Shown here: positions 37,303-50,200 of the stretch, piece by piece
How the letters are laid out: every line of letters starts with the position of its first letter
Numbering within the stretch: position 1 is the stretch's first letter
Source: Rodentolepis nana
Lineage: Eukaryota; Platyhelminthes; Cestoda; Cyclophyllidea; Hymenolepididae
Assembly: GCA_900617975.1 (NCBI GenBank)
Contig: UZAE01000007.1
Span: 1 to 64,000 of the forward strand
DNA length: 64,000 nt
Direction: 5' to 3'
The notes under the pieces: model-generated
What the model was told of the DNA's origin: nothing
What the model saw: the letters and a program-made list of their open reading frames with translations, nothing else
Database searches by the model: none
Translations under genes and position numbers: made by a program

Positions 37303-38905
37303 CAGCTCTCTTTATGTCAATGTGCCGTTTTGTTTATATTATTGTAAATAGTAATCATTTATGGACACTATAATGGTGCCACTCGTGTTCCTTCTCCGAG
37401 AACGGGCAATCTCTTTGAGGCGCTAAATCTACTTTGGTTGTGGGGAATAAGCATATATAAATAAAAATGTATTTTCGCTCTTAGAAAATCCTAAATGCAT
37501 CTTGCCTACTTGATTGTCAATTGTTGCTACAAAAGGCATTAATGTGGGGGATTTGAAATTGTGATATTTACAGGCATAAGTACGGTGTAACCCCTTAGCT
37601 GAACTTCTTCCCTTGTATATCGGATTATCGATTCGATTAGATCCACGCGCTCACACTTGAACGTGTAATACTTCCTGTGGAGAAGCCGTCGATGCAATTT
37701 TCTTTTAACCTGGCCCATCTGTTGGTTTCCAAGTAAACAAACTCGCATCTTTTCAAAATCATTACTTGATCTCTAGGAATTCAGAGGGTCTGAATGGCTG
37801 CTTTTATGAAAATATCCATCATCAAAAGTAGCCAAGAATGAGTGTTAAACTTAGATTTTACTTATCTGTATGCAACTCAAGGAAATATGTTTTATTTCAA
37901 TTTAAAGCCTGTTGAAGCTTGGTCAATATTGGATGCAGATAGTACATGCTGTAAACGCTTTGTACGTCCAAAATAGTGTTAGATGAATATTACGAAAATG
38001 GTGTTTGAATAAAACAGTGGCTGTTTCGTGATCCCAATCTGGGACAATCGTGCCAACTCAACTAGGTCCTTTGACTTTGCTGTGAATGATAGTAAGAAGG
38101 TCAAGAGTCGATTGGTAATATTCAGGCCAGTTCTAAGATCGAATGCATTTTCTATTAAAATTAGGACAAAACTACTCTTAACGTTAAGGGAACCGGATCT
38201 TTTTGTAAAGCGATTATGGGAAATGAAAGGCTAGACAGAAGATAACAATTTGCAAATGAAAATTTATTTAAAAAGTCATTTTGATTCCCTTTCCTTTAAA
38301 AATATTCGAAACTTTGTTGTTTTCCCAATTCATTAAGATATTTGGACTTTGAAATGTGAATAATTACACCTTACGCCTTATCTAACGAGTTCGCTTGTTT
38401 ATTGCAAAGTCCTAACAATTGCTGCCAGTAAAGTCGACTGAAAGCTCAAATTGAACATGACAACGCAAAATTTTTCCAAAAAGGAATCAGCAGTGCCTCA
38501 GCATCCTGACTCATTTCTATGCTCAATCGTTCTATATAATAGCTAATGCCTATGTTGTTCTAATTGTCAGAGTCATCAAGTGCTCAAGAACGCGAGAACG
38601 GGTAATCAACATTAGTGACAAGTGTGCATCCGTTTGTGACCTCACCAAACATTCATGTTCTGCTTTTATTTGGAATACGTCCAGTGTTCGAGACTTGTGG
38701 AGACTTCCCAGAAGACCCAAAGAGGAGACACACGAGCCAATCGGAGTTGCTTGTATATTACTTCCAGAAAGGGGACATCCAGCTTTATTTGCTCTAGCAT
38801 TTAAAGTAGCTTTATAGCAGGGATATACACAACTGTAAATTACTTTATCGCTAAATTTTGCCCCTCGATGGAAGTAAAATCAATATCCACTAAGGTGTAT
38901 ATTTT
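37303..38905. other. Intergenic, no gene recognised
   Basis: Between the end of RPP40 and the 3' end of the lineage-specific gene on the opposite strand. Both strands show only short open frames without splice context or recognisable motifs. Confidence 0.45.
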
Positions 38906-39913
38906 TCACAAATGGGTTTCCATAAAAATTGAGTAATTCACATCTTCCTGTTCGTATAAGCCCCGATTCACCACAGCTCTTTTCCCTAATTGTTGCCACA
39001 GGTCATCGAAGAGAACAGAGCTAATCTGAGAGGTCCTCTGGTTTGCAGAAACCAAATTTGATTCCGAAGCTTGCTGACCTGAAAGAAGAAAGTGTCTCAA
39101 TGCACGTTTTGTTTAAATATAATGGAAAAGTGGTAGTATTCTCACAGGTGGCTTTGCTAGATAGAGGTGTGGCTTTTCCAACCTCATGAAGTTCAACCTG
39201 TGTGCTCCTGTCCCGACTATTGGGCTCAACAGCCTTTTCCAGTTGCCACGTTGTGGTGTCCTTTCCTCTTTCAACAAGTCTAAGCTGTGTGCTCATGTTT
39301 TGGGAGTTCCCTTTAGCGCCTATTGTACTGTCACCGGTTTTCTTGAGCGTGTGATTGGAAGTCTCCAACGTACCCATGTGCAGCGGTGCATATTTTTCTG
39401 TGCTTTTACTAACAACCATTTTATTTGCTCCAATTGTCATTGCAATTCTATTTTCAATAATCTTATTGATCTTGGGTCTCGGACTAATTTTTTGTACTGA
39501 TGCCAATCGCTGCTTCAATTCACCTAAATTCAGCGAATTCGGAATTGGTATTTGAGAGGAGAAAAGGGACGCTATAGAGAATGAAAGTTACTGCTCAACT
39601 AACCAATGCAGAGTGGATGGTGTTTTCTATAGTTCTCATTCTTTGAAATATTGTCCATTTCATGTGGAAGACCACACTTGACAGCAAACCTTCTTTCTGG
39701 TGACGTGCTTTTCCTTTCCCCTGTAATTGCTTCAGCCAGAATTTCTTGAATCCTCCCTGGTGATCGTCTGTGGAGAAGAAGAAGAGGAAGAAGACGCCGC
39801 ATAAGTGGTATGATAAGAATCATGCCAATGATCACCCATCGGATTGTCATTGTGATCAAGGGTAGATTGAAGACGATGAGCACCAAAATGATGTCGCCGA
39901 AAGCTGAATGCAT
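38906..39913 (-). CDS. Intact copy of a triplicated gene; putative small membrane protein
   Basis: Three minus-strand exons, 39913-39604, 39523-39146 and 39078-38906, join in frame across introns of 80 and 67 nt and encode 286 residues. Residues about 7-46 are strongly hydrophobic (DIILVLIVFNLPLITMTI, then WVIIGMILIIPLM and LLPLLLL), suggesting one long or two short membrane segments; a basic HRR follows. The rest is hydrophilic, Lys/Ser/Thr-rich and without cysteine clusters or a domain I know. Homology to the pseudogenes at 9975 and 26165 confirms the exon borders, since the introns align between copies. Residues TLETSN lie where the other copies have an intron. Function unknown; cysteine-poor, possibly lineage-restricted. 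Whether this copy is expressed cannot be told from sequence. Confidence 0.55.
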
Positions 39914-41201
39914 GGAGTAAATGTGATTTGAATAGCCTTACGCGAGACGCAATCCGGTGATTTGGTCAATATATTCACGATCTGCGAGTCACAGGATTCG
40001 AACGCGAATGACGAAATTTAGTCATAGTATGAGATAAAAAATGTCAGGAAATGACATCAAATTATTTAATAAAGGAGAAAATTGAAGACGAAGATCAGGG
40101 GATTCTGGTACCCTCTGAAAAGTAGGAAGTGAATTGTCTCATCGAATAATTGAAACGCGTGGATCCTCCAAACCAATAATGGGACCATAAATTGGCTCAT
40201 TTGTAGTTTTTGCCATGCGCTAAGTGCAATTTAATGGAGGTGGAAAATCGGTAAAAGACGCCTTAAGGACGGGAGAGTGAAGCAGAGCATATTTAATACC
40301 ATAAACAAATCGGTAGTAGAAGTAGTAAGATAGTGGTTTAACGCCGCGCACTCCCTGCCTTAAGAGGTAATGAAGATAATACACAGAATTCCCTTTGTCT
40401 GTGTTAAAAGGAAATTTAATAATATCAATTTCGGGTGTGCGATAGATTTACCTCCACGTGGTGCACCCTGAGCAACGGATACTCACACGGCAAAAGGTCT
40501 ATTAACCGACAGCTGGCTTATGACTTCAAACTACCATGACTATCATTGTATGTCATATTCGACCACTTTCAGAGTATTCACCTTACCTAATTCTCTGCCT
40601 TTGTGTCTGTCTATTCCCCCTCTCGACTTTTACTGACTGAAGTTCCACCCCTCTGTGAAGCCGAAGTCAACTAAAGGGCTAATGATAACTATCATAAAGC
40701 CTATCAATTGAAATAGAAATGTCGAGTTTGAACTACTATTGATCTTAATGTACTGTGCTAGATAATATTCGGTTGTCAAAGAGGATAGGCTTATTGACTC
40801 ATAGAACGTCTCAAGAATTCTTTCAATCTTTCCAGATGAGCTATTGAGACTTCTTAGCCAAAAATGTTGTAGTAGCTTAAACCATATGCAAAATGATTTG
40901 TTTGCCTACCTAAGGCCATAATCCTAGCCGAATATTATTTGCAACAAGGCTCTGTGTCTAAGTAATATAGCAACAACTGTAAACGACTTTAATATTGAGG
41001 TGTATAACAGTGCAGTATTCAATTCCAGTACTAAACAAACAACCTCAACATCACAAGCAACAGAGGTAGAGGGTAAAACAATCAGTTTCACAGATAAAAA
41101 ATTTAATCGATTGAAAGGTCCATAATTCTTGGAGAAAACGGGGGGGGGAGGATTGGAGCGAGGAGCCAACACAGCGGGGGAATTCGACATATTTCATTCT
41201 T
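39914..41201. other. Intergenic with SINE copy F
   Basis: Upstream flank of the lineage-specific gene and 3' flank of ECM29. The first 120 bases still align weakly with the upstream flanks of the two pseudogene copies. A 9-base G run sits at 41140-41148. I see no AATAAA for ECM29 in the first 100 bases after its stop. Confidence 0.4.
40433..40713 (+). mobile_element. SINE-like element, copy F
   Basis: Diverged, slightly shortened copy between the lineage-specific gene and ECM29. The 5' block GATAGATTTACCTCCACGTG and the 3' block with AATGATAACTATCA are clear; the tail has decayed and no target-site duplication is obvious. Confidence 0.65.
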
Positions 41202-44200
41202 CTACTTCATTTCCAGAAGATGTTTAGAGAGCATTGTTGCATAATTCTTCATTTCCACATCCTCACAATTATCCCAAGACTTAAGCATGTCAGTCAACTG
41301 TCTTTTTACCGCAACAACAATCGCTAAAAGGCAAATTAAAAGACGGAAGCAATTATAGCAATATCCAGAAGTGGAACAGAATTGGGAAAAAATAATCAGC
41401 TTGAGCAGATACCTGGGTACTTCATCAAGACTTTAATAGTATCCAGTACTTGATCTCGTAGAATGGGGGCCTTTGTGTTATCTGCAAAGAGCCTCAATTT
41501 ATTCACCAATTCTTTTATGCCGAGTATCTCAATCTGTTTGCTGCCTTTCTCAGGAACCCTCTTCAGCAACTCCTCTCCAGTTATTCGAGCCCTGGCGAGG
41601 AAAAAAGCGAATAATTAAAGATAGTCCAATCCATGTTACCAATAACAACATTGGATTAATAGTCAATTATTTCGCTCAGATTTGGCAGCATGGATGCAAG
41701 ATATGCTAGCTCTAAGCTTCTTGTAGTCTTTATATTCCATATAGGGGGTGTGCCATAGACTTACTTCCATGTGGTGCACCCTGGGCAACGTACACTCATA
41801 CACCAAAAAAGTTTATTAACCGGCAGTTGACTTTTGACTTCAAACTACCACGGCCCGACTGCTTGTCATATCCGACACCTTCAACAGTACTCATCTTACC
41901 TTTTTCTCTACCTTTGTGTCTGTCTGCCTCTTTCACATCTGTGAATCGCTCTTCTGTTCCCCACCCCTCCACTTTCTTCTACTTTGATGGACCTTCCCTC
42001 TGTGAAGCCCGAAGTCAGCTAAATGACTAATGATAGCTATCAAAACGCCTGCCATTTGAAATAAATATTCCATATAGGCGCTAACATTCAGCATTTCAAA
42101 TACTGCTGTGGTCAAATGACTAAGAAATTCTGCCTGTCAGATTAGGCCAAAAGATATAAATCGAAACAGGTCCTGCGAACTTACTTCGAAAGCAGATTAT
42201 AGATGCTCTTTAGAGCAGCACATTGAATTCTCCATCCCCCTTGACTCAAAAGATACACCAAATGACGCAATGTATCAACCAATCGATTGTCTAAAATGGC
42301 AAGAAATTTACGAAAACGAAGAGTTCAGAGAATAGGCAGTCAATATAAAACTCCGGCTTACTATGAGCATCTTCATTAGCATTCACAGGCCACATTAAAC
42401 CAACAGCAATGATAGCTAATTCCAGCTCCAACTCAGGCAATTCTTTCGAAATCGTATACTCTGTCTGATATTGTTTGGATTTCTTCGATGACTGCTGTTC
42501 TCCACCTTCGAAAGCATTTGCAGGGATCCCGTTGGGGAGGATGATATGAAGAAGACGAGTAAGACGATCATCTTTGACCTTGCCCGTCTCATCAAATTCT
42601 GTCAGTCCAGTAGCGTCACGCATACTGTACTCTCCAAAGAAGGCAAGAGCGTAGAAGGCCTCAATTTGGTAGGCGACGCCGGCGTGTTCAGTTCGACCTG
42701 AACGTGTCTCTCGAGCTAGTGTAGACCACAGCTAAATTCCAAAGGACCAAAAGCATGATAATTGTCACAACAAAGGCATTTGACTGTCAACATGAAACCC
42801 TACTAGAGCATGATGATGAAATATTTGCAATGCTAACTTACTATATTTTTTTTTTAAATTAGCGCATAATGCCTCAAATTATTTATATAAAACACTATGA
42901 ATTAGATTGTACTGCACTGTACACAATTCAATTAGAACTGCATTAAAACTTCGTAATAACAAAGGGAATCTGTTTTTTTCCTCGTCTACTTGAGATATCG
43001 ACTTGTTGGGAGTTAAAGAAGCCTCATCCAAGTAGCAGACTCTTACCTCATCGACAATAGGCAAATTCTTCATAGCAAAGTTGTTCTTCGCTGTAATAAT
43101 AGAAAGCACTCGCATTGCCCGAAGAAGATAGACCTGCAGAACAAAAATAGTAGATAGGGAAAAATCGAACAGGCTGGGGTTAAAACGAAAATTCCCCGCA
43201 CCTCTACCAATTGCTACCAATAATATCTCATTAATCTAGTTAATAAAATATGAGCCCTACCTCGATTTACCCTCAGTAATTAACTTCATTATACACCGCC
43301 TTGATATCGGGTGCGTTCTTAGCCGGCTCACATACACCTTCAAACTATTTAAAAGATGTGCCTTCAAGTAAGTATCTTGAGCAGGAAAGCATTCTGGAGC
43401 CACTTAGATGAGAATTCCATGTTTTCGTACACTTCTAATGGCCAGTATCAACCAATACTGATTGAGCAGACATGCACAAGAACCACTACACCAATGGCTC
43501 GCTTTATTTAGATTAAGTAAACAGCGACGGTATTTACCCGATGAGGAGAATAAATTACGATCTCTACTATAGCTACAAACAAAACTACTACTTTTAGTGC
43601 TCAATATAAAACAAGTCTGAAGGAAAACAAGAGGAAAAGCAGGCAAACCTTTCCACTCCAAGTGCCCGTATCTCTGAGAGCAGCGATCAGGAGCTTTACT
43701 AGATCACACCAGACAATGAAAGTGAAAACAGCTCCTCCTTCTTCTTCTTCCCCATCATCATATTCATCATCATCATTCTCTTCGCTATCATCGTCATCAT
43801 CGTTCTGCTCGAGCTCCTCGTCTTCCTCCTGTCGCTGCTTGTCTGTCTCTCCTTTCACTTCTCCAACACCGTCAATTCCACCCCCACTTTCGTTTTTATC
43901 AGGACCCCCTGACCCACTTTCATAGCCTGTTTGATAAGGAGAGAAGGATGGAGGTGATACTAACAGTAAGAGTAAGCCTAACCAAATGACAATCACATCA
44001 AATACATTTACACAAATCATTTAACTACAAAAACATAGTTCACTGAAACCTATAAATCACCATCAGCTACCCTTATGAGACAAATTAATTCAGATCGTGT
44101 GACAAATGATAACCCCAACTTCCTCTGATTGACTTCGCATGTGGTCAAGTGTTTCCCTGTGTCCATCTAAATAGTTAGTGATGATGTAATCCAGCCGCGA

Positions 44201-47200
44201 CGCGGTCAATATAATTAATTACCAATACGCTCCAATGATCAACAACTCAAGTAAATTAGCTGGGCAATGAGCAATAAAAACTAAAGACAAAAAATTGAGA
44301 CTCAGAAGGTTAGAGACTAGGTCAAAAAATGCGACAGACAACCCAGTAATTCAAGAGTTCAGGTAACACAGAACTGCTCTGCCTTAGGTTTCACCTCAAA
44401 ATTAACTCCCATTTGTTTAGCAGCTTCACAAATTTTTACCATGGGTAATGGGAGGACGACACATTGCTTGTGTGAAATATAAATATAATTAGGAGAAATA
44501 GGGCAATTTAATAGTAACAAAAAAGCTTTTAGAATTTTATAAATACGTTGGCAAAAGTAACCATTTACAAAATTCACAAACTAAACAATCAAACTTAAAT
44601 TGTGAACCTTCAGGCTTTGTATTGAAGCTAATGGCATAAATATCTTCAAACATAGTTTCTAGAACATAGTTTAAGCTTCAGATGGGATAAAGTATTTTTT
44701 AAATAAATAACATATTACAATAATCGGCGATGCTTTTAGTAGTGGTCTCTATTATGAACAAGATTATATACAGTTTAAAGATTTTCATTTTCGCTATGTC
44801 GTTATTGGATGCCATTAATGCAATCTCATTACAGTCCCATTATGGTAGCTGTCAAAATGACGCATTTAGACATCCTCTTGATCTTTAACTAGATGTTTAC
44901 CAGGACTGGCCTTTAGATACTGAAGCAGTTAACAGAATGCAACAGTTTGGGCCTTTGCAACTTATATTAACAATAGCAGTTCATCATGAGATTAGATTCT
45001 TCTAGCATTCAAGAAAAATGCTGGTAACATTTAATATGACTGGATAATAAAACAAGAAAACGTCAAATACTCACCCTCTGACGGTTTGTCAGCAGCATCG
45101 GCTAGTTTAACTGTTTGAGTGACATTGATGGGATAAATGGGCATAGCATCGACGACATACACGAAGAAGAGAAGTGTCAAAGCAGCCTGATTTCGAACAA
45201 GCCAAGATGGCGACTTAATCAGGGCATCAGAGAGGGTGCTAATAAAGTTGCTGAGTATAGGCTGTCTGAATAAGTCAATAATCGAGTAGATAACTGAGGT
45301 GAACGAGGGATCGATTTGACTGATGACATTGTTTGACATCATGCCAGCAACAAAGTCTTCCACACGACCTGAAGGGTGTGTCTCGGACATGATCTCCTGC
45401 CAGAGAGCTCGCCGTTGTGTCAGCTCCTCTACTGCGTCATCGTCAAAAACAGCTGTGGCCGGCGTAAAGGGAAGACTTGTCAAAGTAGTACTTGGCGGCT
45501 CTCCTCCAAACATATCATTGGAAAAGCTATTAAGCTTTAAAACATCCTCACCCTGTTAGGGAGAAAGGAAGATGAGGTTATATAGGTAACTAACAGATGA
45601 TAGTCAATCGAATAACTAATTCTTTTTCTTTTTATTTTCCATCTTGCTCTTAATCCATGACTTAGAGCATGATCTAGGTCTTCTCTTCGGTCTGGCACAA
45701 CCCAATCCTTGTTCTCGATTGCGTCAAACAGATTTATTCAATACTTTTTTTAAAATTTTTGACTTTGGATAAATACATGCTCGTATTCTAACGGCTCAAG
45801 AGTGGAGCTTTAGTCATTCTCGATAACATAAGGTGAGTAATTGACATGAGGCAAGAGATGAACTTACCAGAGCATTAATAACGATCATTGGCAGGGTAAG
45901 ACCAAGATGAGATTGAATAAGGTCGGGGCAGAAACGGGCAATAGCATGCATAACTCGGACACATGCCCATTGATTCGAGGCACTAGCAGCAGCTGCTGTG
46001 TGACTACCACCACCCGCACTACCGCTAGGAGTGCCGGTTTCCAAGAACCAGGAGCAAACACGTTGGAAAACCTTTGCAATGCTTGACTCCTACGCAAATG
46101 CGCACAAAGAAGTACCAGTTGATAAGAATTGAACCAATAATTACAAGAAAAAAATAGCAAACGGACAAACCTTCGAAAAACGCATAAGGAGGGCAAGGGC
46201 TTGGGCCATTTCCTCCTGCACTGTCATGCGACCAAGACTGTCCAAGTGTCGACCAGCAGTGGGCAAAGCACCGAGAATCGCGGCCATCAGTTTGCCAGTG
46301 TGTTGAGACAGAGCTGCGGAGACTGCCGAACGAGGCTTTGAAACATCCGACTCGCCACCATTGGATTCATCCTTCTTAACTATATATATATTAATAAAGG
46401 AAAAATAGTATTGAGTGTTAGTCGTCTATAAGTTAACACATAGTTTCTTCAACAAATTAATAGAGTCAAGATTTGCACACAAACGAATGACAAAGCGCAA
46501 TATACCTAATTTACAAGATCGAAGAATGATCTAAGCTCGAATACCCTATATCATATCTAACGATCACCAAACTAACTTATCTTTCCATATTTTACCCCCA
46601 ACTGAAGTTGCTAAAATCTATCGAATCCAAAAGTAAAATTTCCTTTTTCCGTTATACTCATATATGGTAATGTGAATGCAAATCTTGTGGGTACACGCTT
46701 ATAGAAAAAAAAAACATTGGCAGATGATATAGAGAGGCGAACATAAATTTTTCAATTGGTAAGCGATAACAGGAAAGGATTTCCGAGTACCCGGCTTAAA
46801 TGAGGGGGGGGGAGGAGGGGGGGAGTGGTAGGAACATTGAATATCTGAGCACATTGAAAGCCACAATCCCACAAGAAGCGAAATATACTATTGACTTTAT
46901 AGCTCACCATGACGACTCGAAGCAGCTGTATTAGTGGTTTGCACCGAGTAGGAAGGCGCAGAAGCATGAGCAAGAAGAGAAAGGAAAGTGCAAGTGGCAG
47001 TTGCCACAGCAGCAGCAGAGTTTGCAAGTACACCACGTGAGCCACCTCCAGCACTACTGCCTCCACTACCCACAAGTCCACTTCCAGCTCGAATTAGATC
47101 AATGAAGGGGACTATCAGCACTTCCAGTGCACTGTCATCCATCAGGCGAACACACTGGAAAAGAGATAAAAGTGATAAAGAAGAGAACTAAATCCACAAG

Positions 47201-50200
47201 ATCAACTTATGTGGTCAGTCATTGTTTTATTCTCTACCTTCATTGCTAGAGAATCTGAGAGCATAGAAGTCACTCAATAAAATCATAGCAAGACCAAAGA
47301 GAGGAGGTTACGTACCAAGCGCAAAACCTCAGCCATTTGAGTCTCCTTGGCAATTGGAGCGTTAGTACCAGAATTAGGATGCCAGCTTTGATGGTGGTGC
47401 TGGATACTACCCATGAAGGGACGCATGACACTGACAACACGAGCAGGATTGAGATACGCCATAGTGTGCAATCCCACCAGGGTCAAATGCGGAAGCGCAT
47501 GTTTAAGCGAAGCGGGATTGGCCAATCTCGAAACGGCAAGCAAAAGATCCACACTGAGTGAGTGCGATTCTGAGATATCTCTGTGAGGAGGAGCCATAGA
47601 GAAGTTTGTAGAGATTGTCCGAGAAATGAGAATGGGGAGGAGACGAGGCAGGAGACCTGTAGCCACTTCTCGACAGGACGGGTCATCCAATGCTCGAATC
47701 ATCAGCTGCAAACGGAGGGAGAGGTAAACATTATATAAGTACACACTAGGGAGGTTTGTAGCAAGGGATTGAAAAGACAAACCTTCTGGATAGCAGAGGC
47801 AGCTTTTTCAGCAGGAGAAGGGGGTTTTAAAACGACATCATTTATAGTGTTTGTACCACCGTCGACACCAGCATCGTCATCAGTCTTCTCTGCGTCGACA
47901 ATTGCAAGTAGACCAGAGAGGAGTGAAGGCAAGTGGGCGGCGAATTGCTTGTAGGCGGACGGGTGCTCAGTGAGGGCCACGACAGCATGGCAACAGGCGT
48001 CACGCAAATTAGGGTCTGGTGATATGCTTGAGGAGGAAGACGGTGAGGCGGGAGATTTGGTAGCTTTCGTGGTGGAGGTCAGTCCCAATTTCGCTTTGAT
48101 TTCACAAAGAATAGCATTGAAGTTGGCGTCAATCTACGGAATATAAAAAAACATAGATTTGATACTTAACAAAGTAATTATACAGTTCAGTGGAAAACAA
48201 ATGGAGTAGCCTGTGCTACCTTTGGGTGAAATAGCTCGTGATGTAAGTCGGTGAGTAGATGGCCAAAATGAGGCTCATAGCAAAGCGGAAGATTGGAGAC
48301 ACCAATGATCGACGAATGTATATTAACTTGGATCTCAACAGCTCAATGTCATTATTCCATATTTCGCAATAATACCCTAAATCGACATTAATATTAGTCA
48401 ACCGATTTTTATGTTATTTGCCATTTTATGTACCCGATTGCATATACGTACTTGCTTTCCTACTCGTCTTGCCAAAATTGCATACTGACTCGATGAGGGA
48501 GAGCAGTCAAATAGTTCATAGGCATTTTCTGCGTTCTTACTGACTTAATTGGAGTAGAGTTGACAATTGGCTGACACTACCTTAACAAGACTTAGTGTTA
48601 GATGCATAAAACTTGTGAAATTTGAAATCACCTTTCATAACCAGTAATGAGGGTGCTAGCCATACTTAATTTGGGAAAAAGTGAGGTATTTTGGAGTAGC
48701 GCTTTTGAGAAACTCAAGTTCGGCCATCTATCTACATGAAGGGATGTGGGCCAATAATAATAGATTTCGTGATCCCTAACTTTTCATACTAAAAAGTTGA
48801 CAGGTGCCACAAAGAGGTCAAACTAACCTTCTACTTTATTATACTATAGAATGTTACAGTTCATATAGTCTTAGCGAATCTGAGGCAACTCTGTAAAGTG
48901 CAAGATTGCGAAAAGATACACCCAACTGAGAAATACCACATTTTACACTATTGGACATGCACTTCAATAAGTTTTTTCAAGTAAATCTGTTGTCGCTACT
49001 GCGTGCTTTATATGTGGTTGTTCTCGCTATGGAGATTGGGAAAAAATAGAGGAGGATACTTAGCCGGATAGAATGACTAGGGCCCAAAATGGGATATATA
49101 GCTTCTAGTTACTAATAAAGCATGGTTTCGAACCCAGAAATCGATTAGAACGGCTGGGTTACCCAGCAATCTAAGAATATTCTCCTTCTATGAGGCAAGA
49201 GAGGCTAAAAGGATACCATTAGGGAGCCCAAACAAATCACTAGTAACACATGAGTTGGAAAGGACTTTTAGCGTTACAGCAATCCTTTCTACCTCTAACT
49301 ATTTACTTTCAGACTCCTACATATTCAATTACAAGAAGTGACTTTTTTCTTCTGCAAACTACATTTGTGGTTGTGGTAAGATCATAGTTAAGTACCTATT
49401 TGCATTGGTTCAACGAGGGCACTAGTCTGCGTGCTTCTCGACTGGCCAGCAATATTAAGTCAACTCCCAATTCCTCAGTGAAAGAGTGCTTACAATCACT
49501 CAATTAGCCAAGGTGACAAATGAATCGAAAATAAAGTTTAACCGACATTAGGGTTGAGTGTAAAAGAGAAATAAGTTATATAAGCACATCATCTAATGCA
49601 CGCTTATAGCTTTCTCAAACCCGTTGAATGACCATAAACGAAGATCAGATTAGATCAAATTAAAGTCAAAACGCTCACCAACTCAGAAGCAAGGGTGTTA
49701 ACAGATATCGTAGCGAGGTTACCACTCTCCCAAGTGGCAGCAACATTGGTTGGCGACGCAGTGGATTTCTCAGGCTGTCCTGTTGTCGAGGAACAGGCAG
49801 AAGAAGCCACGGCTGCTAGACTACTGCCTGCATTCGCAGAAGATGCAGCGCTAGCAGCATTTGGAGTTGCAAAAAGAATCAACGCTAGCCAGATCTTGTG
49901 CATAGCTGCACGCATCTTCGGCCTAGCCATATCGTAACGACGAATGAAGATACGTGGGACGAGGCGAGGCAGCGCGGGAGCGAGAGAACGTCCAAGACGA
50001 CGAACTAAACCGACACAGGCCATTGAGCAGAGTGCTATGTACTGAGTAGCGAGGGAATTGCTACCTGTTGTTGAAGCGGTGTCAAGACTGATAGGACTGG
50101 AGAATGTTGATGAGGGGTTGGTGGTAGTGGCTAAGACCAGAAGTGAGAGGGTCATATCTTCACGGCCAATTTGATGAGCAAGATGGCAGAGTTCTCGGAA

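Noticed and set aside
48216..48401. Minus-strand open frame resembling an extra ECM29 exon
   Set aside because: The exons at 50213-49679 and 48133-47783 already join in phase and align contiguously with the human protein. The frame has no good splice sites.
49100..49185. Possible tRNA gene on the minus strand (GGGTTCGAAACC B-box match)
   Set aside because: The T stem pairs over three bases only, no acceptor stem forms, and the A-box match is weak. At most a decayed tRNA-like sequence.
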